From positions 15,001-60,000 of the forward strand of contig CAUYUJ010002110.1 in NCBI GenBank assembly GCA_963575745.1: 45,000 nt of DNA. Direction: 5' to 3'. Origin of the DNA: Prorocentrum cordatum. Its lineage: Eukaryota > Sar > Dinophyceae > Prorocentrales > Prorocentraceae. The translations under genes were made by a program, and so were the position numbers. Of the stretch, positions 29,521 to 39,604 are shown piece by piece (the first letter of the stretch is position 1; each line of letters starts with the position of its first letter). The notes under the pieces are model-generated. The model did not search any database, was not told the origin of the DNA, and saw only the letters and a program-made list of their open reading frames with translations.

Positions 29521-29795
29521 GCGCGTCCAACCCACGTAGAATTCATGTCGAGCGCGTCGAATCCGTGTCGAGCTCTCGGCGGATCCGCGTCGAGCCCACG
29601 TCGGAGTGCAACAGGAAAAGACTGCGATTTACAGGCAAGGACAGGTCCCCCGAGGACGCAGAATGAAGCACAGCGTTCAGAGAGAGAGGGGGAACAGAGA
29701 GAGAGGGAGGAAGGCGACAAGCATCAACAATAGGACGGCGAATCTATCCGTCCGGTCCAATCCATCCCTCTTTTGGCAACGAGCCCGAGGGGGAA

Positions 29796-30092
29796 GTGAG
29801 AAGGAGAAGCCCTTCTCAGAAGGCTCGGAAGGCCCCCGGCCTTCTACGAAGTCTTCTAAGCCTTCCCCGAAGACACATAACGCTTCTCTCAGAAGGCGCG
29901 AGGGCTTCTGAGAAGTGCCGCCGCCTTCTGAGAAGGCGTTCTTCTTCCTCCTCCTCCTCCTCCTCCTCCTCCTCCTCGTCCTCTTCATCCTCCTCCTCCT
30001 CCTCCCCCTCCTCCTCCTCCTCCCCCTCCTCCTGCTCCTCCTCCTCCTCCTCCGCCTCCTCCTCCTCCTCCTGCTCCTCTTGCTCCTTCTCA
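29796..30092. mobile_element. TIR element family H, copy 1, expanded by a TCC array
   Basis: Starts GTGAGAAGGAGAAGCCCTTC with CTTCTCAGAAGG and CTTCTGAGAAGTG repeats, as in 40789-40952. Where that copy has a short CTTCTCTTTCTCAC end, this one has about 130 bp of TCC repeats (29942-30075) before CCTTCTCACTTC. The flanks CGCTCGCCGCCGA also match. The microsatellite apparently grew inside the element's right arm. Confidence 0.75.
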
Positions 30093-30239
30093 CTTCTCCC
30101 CCGCTCGCCGCCGACTCCTGGCTGCCCCCTCGGCCGTGACCGACGCTCGCTCGGCCGACCCCACGATATCACCGACTGGGCCCTCCTCGGCAGGGAGCGT
30201 GCAGAACGCAGGGGCGCACTCTGACTTGTGGGTGGGGGC

Positions 30240-30481
30240 CTACAAGCTTCCTTCTTCTTGCGGGGGCCCAGAGATCCAACGTATTGAAAACATCACGACG
30301 GACGTTTTCCGCACTGTTCGGCCTCTGGAGGCCCTTACCGGGCCTCGGGACCGTCAAAAAACGACTCTGGATGAACAGCCGATCCTGGTGCGTGGGTCGA
30401 GACTTCCGGGGACCCCGTATGGAAAAAAACACGACATCGGATCTCTGGGTTACAAGCTTCCTTACACTTGCGGGGGGGCCA
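30240..30481. mobile_element. TIR element family C, copy 4, flanked by 29-bp direct repeats
   Basis: The element runs from CCCAGAGATCCAACGTATTG (30268) to CATCGGATCTCTGGG (30447). TACAAGCTTCCTTCTTCTTG at 30241 and TACAAGCTTCCTTACACTTG at 30452, each continuing GCGGGGG, border it. That is far longer than an ordinary target duplication. Confidence 0.8.
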
Positions 30482-32040
30482 GGACCCTCCAACACTCACG
30501 CCTCCGACACCACAAGACTCCCCGACAGCGAGCAATGTGGGGCTGGTGGATGGGGTGATGTTGAAGCCTCCTGTCGAGCTACTGGCACCACCCGCTGGCT
30601 GTGACGCAGTAGCTGGCGGCACTGGCGCTTGAACCTGGCTGGTGTCCCTGCGGCTTCCCCGCTCCAGAAGATAATCTGTACTTCCAGACCTTGGCACCGA
30701 CAAGCTTGGCGCAACCTCGGGTAACTTCTGACCCGGGTCAATCCAGACCCAGGTCAGTCGGGCCTTGCAGGATCCGGGAGAATCCTGAAGGATCCTGCAG
30801 GATCCTGCACCCAGACCCGGTTCAGTGCAGCCCTGGCTCTGCAGGCTACTGCAAGATCTGGCGCTCTGGCTGACCCCCGCTTGCATTGACCCCCGTCTCT
30901 TGATAGGGGGCAAACAAACCTACCTCGCTTTTGACCACCCTCGCTTCCAAGAGATACCAAGCGATGCCAAACTACAGCCTGCACTGGTCAGGCCGCTTGA
31001 CGAGGAGGCGCGTGGTATGACTTGGCTTTGCCTGGAAGCGAAAGCGGGGTAGGTAATTCACGCTCTGACTCGAGCCCCGACAACCCAGAGGAGATTCGGG
31101 CAGCGGCCGCAAGGATCGTGCTGTCCTAGTGCGAGAGGTGCTGCTTCAAGAGGTGTTGACAAAAAACTTCGCTGCCCTCGCGACGCGGCTCTCTCTCTCT
31201 CTCTCGGCCTCGGCTGGCGCTTCCTGGGCCGGGTAGTGGGCCCACCAAAACAGCTGGGCAGACGCGAGTCACCCACGAATCTGTCCGGCGAGCACGTCCA
31301 ATGCCTGGAACCATTCGGCGAGATCGGGGCAGACGGCGGCTCGAGCGGCACTGGCATTGGCTATTTCTCTCTCTTTGTATTTTCAATATATTGTTGGCCT
31401 GGACAGCTCAGGCTGGATACTTGACCACTTTCAGTCGGGGTGGTCAAGTGAGACTTACTTCGGCTTAACATTCAAAGCCTGCCCCTGTCGACCAGCCACA
31501 GCTTGCCAACATTCTAACCAGAGCCTGCGATTAGAAGTCTGCGAACTACTGGGCCCCTCAATGCCCAGGGATGAGGTACAGAGAACGTGACAATTGTGAG
31601 GCTCCCTTGGGCGTGAATGCTCAAAAGATCAATGGTCCCTCTCAGCTCAGCGTGAATACTAGAACGGCTACCTATCCACGACATTCCCCTGGAGGGTACC
31701 ATGAACTCGACCTCCTCGGTCTGAACTGCGGCCACCCATCCTGCACGCCTGAGGCGGGAATCCTTGGATAAGGGGCACCCGAGAAACATCGACTGAGCAC
31801 GGCCTCCAACCAAGGCTCGGCTCTGGCGGGCCCAAGACAGCCCCAGCCCGTCGTAGGACGGAGAGTTTCGTGATGATGGCTTGGAGCCCCGAGGCATGCT
31901 GGCTGGTCGCCTGCCTGGGCTACGTCTACTATCAAGTCCTGCGTGGTCTGGACGACAGGGGCGGCCAACCTGAAAGAAGAACGGGCCTCCCCAACGCCTG
32001 TGCCAATCGTCGCAACGGCTCCGCCTCTGTATCCCCCTTC
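30482..32040. other. Low-copy region without a convincing gene
   Basis: Contains a small GGATCCTGCA repeat cluster (30770-30815), a CT run at 31191-31205 and ordinary sequence. Frames up to 190 codons exist on the minus strand (30335-30913, 31514-31897), but they lack recognisable motifs and run through repeats, so I do not call genes. Confidence 0.4.
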
Positions 32041-32059
32041 TGATCCTCCTTCTTCATCT

Positions 32060-32285
32060 CGTCCTCGTCCCCCTCCTCGTCCATACCGTCCTCCTGCCCA
32101 AGTAAACAAGCGCGCGGGCCCGATGATGATGATGATGATGTGATGCTGACGTTGATGATTGTGAGTATGATGGTGATGATGATGCGGTCTTCCAATGCTC
32201 TCAGGCCGCTTTCGTCCTCGTCACCCTCCTCGTCCATAACCGTCCTCCTCGTCCTCCTGCCCGGGAAGAAAGGCGCGCGGGCCCT
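32060..32285. repeat. Direct duplication around an ATG/GATGAT microsatellite
   Basis: CCTCCTCGTCCATACCGTCC with GCGCGCGGGCCC (32070-32121) recurs as CCTCCTCGTCCATAACCGTC with GGCGCGCGGGCCC (32228-32283). GATGATGATG and TGATGATG lie between. Confidence 0.75.
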
Positions 32286-32379
32286 GGAACAGGCGCCACG
32301 GCGCCAGCACGCTCCAGGTGATCCTGCCATGTGAGAGCCAGCGCGGGCCACAGCGAGGCTCGCTCTCTCCCCTCCTTGT

Positions 32380-32462
32380 GTGTGTTCTCTTTCTTTCTAT
32401 ATTTCGTTCTTTCTTTCTTTCTTTTTTTTTTTTTTTCTCTCTCTCTCTCTCTCTCTCCCTCT
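32380..32462. repeat. Pyrimidine tract (CTTT, T and CT runs)
   Basis: TTCTTTCTTTC, a long T run and CT dinucleotides. Confidence 0.9.
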
Positions 32463-33600
32463 CCGTAGCTATATACATATACACAGATGACTCGTCTGCC
32501 AAACATGTTCACGTCACTGCAAGCTACAGGGCGTAGTGCGCACCCGCGCTGTAGCCCTTGTCGCGCACCCTTTTGGTCTAGAGCCTAGGTGTGAATCTGC
32601 CCACTCTCTTGTGCACCCCTGGCCCTGTTCGCCCCCGGCGTTTCGGCGTGTGGAAAGCTATCCTCATCAAGACTTGCCACAGCCAGCCACACGGAGCAGG
32701 CCGACGCTGTCGCGAACGACGCCTCCGTTTCCGACTGCGCGAAACAGCATTGTGTGCAGCACCCGAATCTCCAGAAGATGTCAGGCCATCGTCGACAGAG
32801 AGCCCCCACGAGCTAAGCTCGTGAAGGATCACGCCCTGTCCAACATAGCGGGTTCAGCGCGATGAGCGCAGCCAGGTGACCCGCCCGCGTCAACCTAGAG
32901 CCTGCGTTTTTGGCCTTCAGAAGAAGTAGGAAACAACTATATGTATACAGATTGCACATGCGTGCCAAGACTCATTCAAAGTCGTACGCATTGCAAGACA
33001 ATGACAAGAAGAGGAACATGACATCGGATCCGAGGAGGAGGAAGGAGATAACGGGGCAACGTGACACGGAGAGAGAAGGAAGATCATGAGGATCACCACG
33101 CGGCTGTCGGGAAGGAGGTGCAACAGCGAGATCGCAGTGGAACGCTGGTGGGGTTGCCCCACCTTGCAATGTGCGTGTGTGTGTGTGTGTGTGTGCGAGT
33201 GTGGCGCAGGCGGGTGTTCCACACCAAGCGATTGCAGTTGGAACAAATTTCCGAAACCATTTGATGAAGAATGTCTCGAACGAAACTGCGGTGTTGAAGA
33301 ACATGAGGACAACTTTGAATACGTCGGGTTTCAATGTTTGTGGGATGTCTCACGCGAAACTGCTGTTCTTCTGAGAGCGATGTCCAAAAGCATGAAAATC
33401 CACAGTGTGTTTGAACATTGTATGTCAATATATTGAAAAACACTTGAGTTTGCGAACCATGACGTGGCGATCGGAGTGATGGGCGCGTCCGATGTTCAGA
33501 ATGTTGAGTGCCCCGAGTGACATGGCCAGACGAATAGCGAACGGAACCCATGCATCGCCCCCGCGTCCCACTCCCTCGAAGAGGTGTGTATGACCACATG
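32463..33600. other. Low-copy region with (GT)n and a diverged roughly 90-bp repeat
   Basis: GT dinucleotides run from about 33174 to 33195. Two related stretches, GAATGTCTCGAACGAAACTG (about 33269) and GGATGTCTCACGCGAAACTG (about 33343), suggest an old duplication. A frame at 33086-33436 is Cys-rich but passes through the GT array; no gene is called. Confidence 0.45.
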
Positions 33601-34060
33601 CGTGTATAGATATACATTTATATATACAGATATATATGTATATATACACATATATATATAGATATAGGTCATACACCAAAGCAGAACCCCAATCAATGGA
33701 TGGTTTTCGCTGGGGAGATCGACCAAGAACCTGGGAACCCGGGAACCCGGAACCGGGAACCCCGGAACCCAGCGTGCGACCAAAATCGGCGGGAAACTTT
33801 CGCCAAATCCTTCAACATCCGTGAGGACCCCTTCAGTGCAAGCACTCATTGGGGAATATCTATATATATATATATGTATATACAAGTATATTCCCCAGTG
33901 AGTGCTATATGTATATAAATCTATATATATATATATATATACACAGTATATATACACAAATAAGTCTAATATATTATAATTATATAGAGACTGTGTCTAT
34001 ATATATATATATATATACACGCTATGCGGGTTGACTGTATATATATAGATATACACACAG
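33601..34060. repeat. (TA)n-rich region with GGGAACCC repeats and an inverted repeat
   Basis: TATA-type microsatellites occur at 33610-33670, 33859-33890 and 33915-34050. GGGAACCCGG-like units lie at 33732-33775. AGCACTCATTGGGGAATAT (33841-33859) and ATATTCCCCAGTGAGTGCT (33888-33906) form an 18-of-19 inverted repeat around a TA loop. Confidence 0.85.
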
Positions 34061-34528
34061 ACATGTAGCTGCGCTAGTGCAAGGCGTATCCACATGCACA
34101 GAGAAAACTGTTCGGGCGTGATGTCTGGTGCGGCGGTTGGGGCGTTGCGTCTGGGGCGCCCCTGGAGGGACCAAGAGAGGGCCCCAGAGGGGCCCAGGGG
34201 GGCCTTCAGACGGACAGCGAGGGCTCCAAGATGCCTTTCCGACGGTCCGAGGGGGCGCCGAATCGCCGAGCGATCGGTCCAAGATTCGGGGGCGCGCAAA
34301 CATGGATTAGCGATCCATGGATCTGGCGCGCGGTCGCCAAATCCATGGATCGGGGGAAGTGCCCTCCCCAAAATGCTGCCAGTGCCGCCTCGTTCGGTGG
34401 CAGAAATCGAGGATTGGCCCGCCTGTGTCATCTGGAGCCCCTCGTGCGCCTTCCTGGGGCAATATTGGAAACCTCCCAGGCCGTTTACAACCCTTCCAAC
34501 GCGCAAGGTCAATCAATGAGGTAACCTC
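34061..34528. repeat. Degenerate GGGCCC-rich repeat and ATCCATGGAT words
   Basis: GAGGGCCCCAGAGGGGCCC sequence near 34170-34200 resembles the minisatellites elsewhere. ATCCATGGAT occurs twice near 34314 and 34342. No gene seen. Confidence 0.5.
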
Positions 34529-35790
34529 TTAGGGCCATCTTGCGAAACTGCGGCCGGGCATGGTGCTTGCAAAACTTTCGGACCATCCACTGACTACGGC
34601 TTCACTCTGGTGTAATTTGTTTGAGGTCCCTGTGCTGATCCAAAATGGCACAGGTTCGATCCCTCCAGTCAGCGCGCTTGTTTCTTCAAGTGTTATTCGA
34701 GTGCTGATTGTTCGTCGGGCGTTGGCGTCTGCATAGGGTGTGCCTTGCTTGACCAAGTCCTCAATAAGGACGTCGTATTGACGGTGCTTAATGTCGTGGC
34801 TCTTGTTGGCTGCTCGTGAAAGCACCGCCGCGGTCGTAGTTCCGTGAGTTGTTGAGGTGCGCAGACTCATCTCGATGGTGTGGTTGAGCCCCTGTAGGTC
34901 TGTCGGTAGCGCTCTGGGTTGCAATTAGAGGCTCAAGGGCCGCCGGTACTCGTCGAAGTCTATGCGCGCCCAATGTCTGCTATTAGCGTCGGTGATTGAT
35001 GTGGGATGTCTTGAAGAACGCGCCATTCTACTGCTTGGTCGCGCCGGATACGAAGTACGACACCCTTGAGCTTCGAGTTAGCATCTGCAATGTTGGTGGC
35101 CTCGGCGTTGGTGAATTGAGGAAGTAGGCTTTCATCTACCAAGATGTAATCGGTGTTGTCGTAAGTTGCCGGCGGTCGTAGTGTAGGTAATCTGCTTGTC
35201 TGGATGTTTGCAGAAGAAGGCGCTCACGATGGCGAGTCCCTCGGTTGTGACCCAGTGTCGTAACCGCTACCCTCTGGAGTTCGCGTCGCCGTATCAGTGA
35301 GGGCCAACAGCGAGAGAAGTAGCGTCATTTGTGGTCGCCAGGGCTCTGGTCGTTGCTCGATCTGGTCGTGGCTGTGCTCCAACCTGTGCGTTGAAGTCTG
35401 CAGCGGGAACGGTGCGCACGTTGTGAGCACGAGCTGCCTTGAGTATAGCAAGAATCTGGTCGTACATATTATTTTGTATGTGTGCGTCCGTGCACCCAGT
35501 GTGTGCAAAGTATGCGGAGACCCAAAACTCTGTTGACTGTGTCCTCCCAGTCTCGTTGATTAGAACGGCATCACAATAATTATTTCGTACGTCTCGTAGA
35601 AGCTCCTCGATACGGTCGTCGATTTCTACAGATCTCGCATTTGTGTGAATCATGGTGAGGTTGGTGATGTCGCTGCTGTTGATGGTCGGCGCAGGTGGTG
35701 CCGGGGAGGGTTGGCTAGAGATGGCAGGACGGGGTTGCTGGCTAAGGCAGCTGGGAAAGTCACCGTCGACGTTGGCGTACTCCGCTCGTC
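34529..35790 (-). pseudogene. Second non-LTR retrotransposon relic: endonuclease and linker, no RT
   Basis: The minus frame 35944-35294 reads LTMIHTNARSV (about residue 96), DAVLINETGR (about 125) and VPAADFNAQVG (about 179), the N, E and DxN motifs of an EEP endonuclease. Between FAHTG and YDQILAI the stretch that normally carries the middle strands is missing (roughly 50-60 residues short by family comparison). The frame then shifts. YDNTDYILVDESLLPQF and SKLKGVVLRI (35150-35050) give the C-terminal DYIL and S-x-R/K-x-V-like part. The linker frame 34924-34529 has YDVLIEDLVKQGTPYADANA. The element stops near 34529 without an RT. It differs in sequence from the copy at 24.5 kb. Dead copy. Confidence 0.75.
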
Positions 35791-36275
35791 TACTGCCAGA
35801 GCTATGGCGGGGTGACTGACACCGCAAGGATGCAACGAGAATGCCGCTTCCTGCAACACTGAATCTTATTCCCGTCCTCCTCCTCCTCCCGTCGGTGTCG
35901 GTGGCGGCACGCGGATCGGTGGTTGTGGGTGCTGTTACCGCCAACTACCGAAGAAGGGGAGAGTGAAGGGGAGAGGTGGGAGACAGGTGAAGGGAGAAAG
36001 GTCAGGGACAACAAGAAGGACAGGACGCGCCCAACCAAGCACACGAGCATGCCACCCCCTACCAGTCCGCAAGGTCGCCCTCATGTCACGAGCGCACGCG
36101 TAGTGCACGCGCGCTGTCTCCATCTCTCTCTCTCTCTCTCTCCCCCTCTCCCTCCCTCATTTGTTTGTTCTCTCTCTCTTTCTCTACCTCTCGCTATTTC
36201 GGAGCAGGAAGAGGGGGAGGAGGAAAAGGAGGAGGAGGAGGAGCAGGAGTATAGCCATAACATGAAGAGGGAGGG
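35791..36275. repeat. GA/CT-rich microsatellites
   Basis: GAAGGGGAGAG-type purine sequence 35950-36000, CT run 36121-36145, GGAGGAG tract 36207-36250. No gene. Confidence 0.7.
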
Positions 36276-36623
36276 GGAATGAGGAGGTCGAGCGTGCCCA
36301 ACGCTGTCCATCCGAATCGCCGACGGCCGACGGCCGAACTAATTGCCTCGCCTCCGCCCCCAGAAGCGCACACTGCGGGGCACCCAGAGAGGAAGCCGCA
36401 CGGCAGCACGCCACGGCGGCCGCGCGGAGGCGGGCACTGCCGAGATGCCGCGCGCCAGGCGAGGCGGCCTCTGCCCCGCGCCCGAGCTGCTTTGAGCTCG
36501 GAGCGGCAGAGTACCCACCGAGACCATCGCTGCGGGGGGGCGCCCACGAGGAAGACTCGAAGCCCATGGCCCGAGGCGTGCGCGCAGACGACGGGGGGGG
36601 GGGGGACAGGGGACGTGCTGATG
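36276..36623. other. GC-rich unassigned segment
   Basis: Tandem CGACGGC words near 36318-36335 and GC-rich mixed sequence. Open frames on both strands reflect composition. A G homopolymer sits at 36590-36606. Confidence 0.4.
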
Positions 36624-36784
36624 AAGGGGCCCCAGGACACACAAATAAATACACAGAAATAAAACGATTCCCCAGATTTTCCCATATTTTCTGGGTTTCT
36701 GTCTTCCCCCCCACTGCCTATATTTTCTTATATTTTCTGGGGGATCGACGATTTATTGTGTCTGTGTGTTTTTTCCCCTCCTGA
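36624..36784. mobile_element. Repeat family D, copy 1
   Basis: Starts AAGGGGCCCCAGGACACACA with AATAAATACACA, contains TTTTCCCATATTTTCTGGG twice in variant form, and ends GTGTCTGTGTG and CCCCTCCTGA. Matches 38388-38548 and 40413-40570. The ends are weak inverted repeats (CAGGACACAC against GTGTGTTT...CTCCTG). Confidence 0.8.
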
Positions 36785-36861
36785 ACTGAAACAGCAGCGG
36801 GGGGCCACATTCCTGGGAGATCTCGCGACACCGGCCATGAAAGCCTCACCCTCTCTGTGCA

Positions 36862-37314
36862 AGGACCGGCCGTCCCGGCACCCCCGTAGGCCTGGCACAC
36901 AATTCTGCTCTTGGAACAAGAGAATGTTCGGTCCTTGTCACAGATGGCCGAGGTGTTCAAACAAGACGGCATCAGCCAGAAATGCTATCAGAACATTTCG
37001 TGCGGACAACAACAAGTTCTTGGGAAAGAACCCAGCTCTATACACCGAAGCGTTTTCCGGCCCTGCACTGAAACTCGTACAGGAAAGCGGATCCTGGTGT
37101 GTACGGGATCCTGGTGTACACATGTTTCGCTGTTTCCCGGGGGGGAACGGGGAAACAAGTATACACTACACCACCCCGACGTCGTCCCCGACCCTCAAAA
37201 AGTCTTCGAATTGAGAAGCAGCCCGCCACTGGTAATGTATACGTGCCATCTTCTGACTTAGAACATTCCTTGGTGGGCCTATAGGCGAGCTGGGACGCTT
37301 CGCAACTGCTTGAC
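36862..37314. mobile_element. TIR element family E, copy 2 (long)
   Basis: Left GACCGGCCGTCCCGGCACCC with CGTAGGCCTGG; right GGTGGGCCTATAGGCGAGCT and GGGACGCTTCGCAACTGC. The middle is about twice as long as in the other copies and includes a doubled CTGGTGTACA/GGGATCCTGGTGTAC word. Confidence 0.65.
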
Positions 37315-37404
37315 GCCTATGTCCTCGACCCCCTCGTTGGTCGCCCCCGAAGGTTGCATCCGCGAATCGAATTAGCGCTGCGCCGGGCGCGGGACGGCGT
37401 TGTG

Positions 37405-37559
37405 TTAGGGCGGGCATGTCCTCCTACAGGCGGATCTTGGAAAACACAGTTGAAGTCAAATAATAAACAAACATAGTCAAGACGGCGTAACATCGGCACC
37501 ATCCTATTTGTTCTAATATTCTTGGAAATTCCTCCTGTGGAGGGGTATGCCCGACTTCA
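37405..37559. mobile_element. TIR element family B, copy 3
   Basis: TTAGGGCGGGCATGTCC to GGGTATGCCCGACTTCA, 155 bp with an AT-rich middle. Flanked by GCGTTGTG (37397-37404) and GCGTTGTT (37560-37567), a 7-of-8 target-duplication match. This supports an 8-bp duplication as at 39.8 kb. Confidence 0.8.
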
Positions 37560-37867
37560 GCGTTGTTCGAGAGGAAGCTAGAGAAGCGCACATTGGCACC
37601 GGAAGAGGCCCGCGCTGCCGACTGGCCAGGGTGCTCGGCCAGTGTGAGACAGCATAGACATACCAGAGCAGCTAACAAAAAATTGTGGATGCGTGCCCAT
37701 CATTTGGAAGAAGCGGGTAGAGACATGAAATAGGACAATGTTGACCGTAGATTGGGATCTTGCCCGCCCCATGCAAAGGACGCAGACGGGGAAATCCGCT
37801 CGACTCCTGACATTGAAAGGCGCCCAGTGTGTATCGGGACCTGGGAATCCAAAATCACATGATTCAG
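37560..37867. other. Unassigned spacer
   Basis: Low-copy sequence between elements B and F. No gene seen. Confidence 0.35.
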
Positions 37868-38208
37868 CGGGCGAAGAACGGTGTAACATGAAGCTCTGGT
37901 TTACCCACAAGGGGGTCCAGCGAAAAGGGGCTGGTGCAATTGATTTGGTGCAGCAGATTTGTGGGGTCGCAATAAATTCGGAGTGTGCAATACTTTCCGG
38001 GGCGCAAATGTATTGCTGGACTTTCGCGTGCAATACACTCGTTGCAACACAATGCAATCCAATTCTCTGGCGCAATACGTTTGCAATACAGATGCCACAA
38101 ATCTATTGCACCACCCCCTTTCAGCTGGACGCCTTTTTGGGTCACGAGGCAAAGTGCTCTGGCGTCCCCGACGGCGGAGCAATCATCTTATACCGTTCTT
38201 CGCCCCCG
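37868..38208. mobile_element. Foldback element family F, full-length copy
   Basis: Outer arms GGGCGAAGAACGGTGTAAC (37869) and TTATACCGTTCTTCGCCCCC (to 38208) are inverted; inner arms GGGGGTCCAGC and GCTGGTGCAATTGATTTG face AAATCTATTGCACCACCCCC and CAGCTGGACG. ATTGCA/TGCAATAC words fill the middle. Length about 341 bp; total paired arms exceed 60 bp on each side. Confidence 0.8.
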
Positions 38209-38292
38209 AAATGATCATCATACCTGCTGGTGTGTGCTCGCAGTGCACTATTCCGAATTCCGACCGTCCGTCCGGCCATGAGGCCCCCCCCG

Positions 38293-38640
38293 TTGATCCA
38301 GACCTTCGACGTCGTGCTTTCTTCACAAAGTCGACCCTCAGAGGCCCGGACCCCTTCTCAGGGACCGGTTTCTCATCCTGACTATGAAAGGGGCCCCAGG
38401 ACACACAAATAAATACACACAAATAAAAATATTCCCAATATTTTCCCATATTTTCTGGGTTTCTGTCTTCCCGCCCACTTCCCATATTTTCCCATATTTT
38501 CTGGGGGACCGACGATTAAATGTGTCTGTGTGTTTGTTTTCCTCCTGATCTCTGAGTACTTGTTGGACGGTCCCGAGGCCCGGCGAGGGCACCTGGAGGC
38601 CGAAAGCAGTGACAAAACCTCCCGCCGTGTGTTTTCCACA
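38293..38640. mobile_element. TIR element family C, copy 5, interrupted by family D
   Basis: Left part (GATCCAGACCTTCGACGTCG to GGACCGGTTTCTCATCCTGA) and right part (GTTGGACGGTCCCGAGGCCC to CCGCCGTGTGTTTTCC) join into a family C element once the 161-bp D element at 38388-38548 is ignored. CCTGA occurs at both borders. The TIRs are eroded. Confidence 0.75.
38388..38548. mobile_element. Repeat family D, copy 2, nested in family C
   Basis: AAGGGGCCCCAGGACACACA to GTTTTCCTCCTGA, 161 bp, closely similar to 36624-36784. It lies exactly where an intact family C element would read CATCCTGAGTCG. Confidence 0.85.
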
Positions 38641-39475
38641 GCGCACGGGGGCCTGGAGAGTGCCCCGGTCTCCTGGCAGTGTCCTGGAGGCGTCCTGCAG
38701 AGTGTCCCCGAGGTGTCCCGGCGGGTGTGCAAGGAGGTGCCCCAGAGGGCGCCCTCGAGTGTCCCGCGCCGCCGCCTGGAGGGTCCCTTCGGCGAGCAAA
38801 TCACACGCAAAACTTTTGAATTTAAACTTTCTCAGTGAGCCCTCGGTCGGCCCCATCCCCAGATTGCTTGATCCGAAGACCATCGCCTGGTTCAGTGACG
38901 CCTCGCCCGACGTCTCCACGGGGTGCATCGTCTGTGTGTTCGCTCGGGCGGGGTTCGGGGTCGGGCAAAGGATGATTCAATTTCTGGGCCCTGCAAACTT
39001 TTACTGGGCGAGGGTCATGCAAACTTTTCCCGCTGCCTCATCAGGCCCCGTGAGCCTTTTTGGGCATGGCCATGTAAACTCTGGGCCCCGTGCGTTCTGG
39101 CCATGTAAACTTTCCCGGGCCCCTGCCCCGAAGGTCCCCAGGGCGATTCCTGGCTGGGCCTGGGCGGGGGCGGCGCCCTGGGAGAACGAGCGGGGGGCCG
39201 TGCGATCGTCGGCCGCGGGTCGTCTGGCGTCCACCCCGTGGAGCGTGGACGAAGCCCCACTGCACGGGCGGGCGGAGTCAGATGGCCGCGCCGAGGGCAG
39301 GCGGAACGAAGCAGGGAGGGACAGGGCGAAGGCGTCTTTCTGATGCCACAAGTTTACCTTTGTGTGCTTTCCTGGCCAGAATGAAAAACATCCCTCGAAA
39401 ACATGAGACCTCCCGCCGGCCGAAACGTCCCAGACCAGAAGCTCACTCGAGGGCACCTTCCCCCAAGATTCACAA
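38641..39475. other. GC-rich region with a spaced CATGTAAACTTT motif
   Basis: GTGTCCC/GGTGTCCC words repeat at 38660-38780. CTGCAAACTTTTACTGGG (38991), CATGCAAACTTTTCCC (39017), CATGTAAACTCTGGG (39072) and CATGTAAACTTTCCCGGG (39104) are four spaced copies of one motif. A long plus frame (38609-39343) has no recognisable domain and is probably composition. Confidence 0.5.
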
Positions 39476-39479
39476 CAAC

Positions 39480-39515
39480 ATCCACCACACACACACACAC
39501 TCACACACACACAAT

Positions 39516-39557
<42 letters not shown>
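39480..39557. repeat. (CA)n microsatellite
   Basis: ACACAC dinucleotides with CTCACAC and ATCACGC interruptions. Confidence 0.95.
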
Positions 39558-39558
<1 letters not shown>

Positions 39559-39604
39559 AGAACACTGGGGCACCCTCCCCGAACCGACCTCAATCTTTTA
39601 CCTC

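Noticed and set aside
31514-31897. 127-codon minus frame as a gene
   Set aside because: Ordinary composition but no motif, no splice context and no support beyond length.
34640-34680. tRNA T-arm-like word AGGTTCGATCCC
   Set aside because: No acceptor, D or anticodon arm can be drawn around it, and it lies in the open linker frame of the retrotransposon relic.
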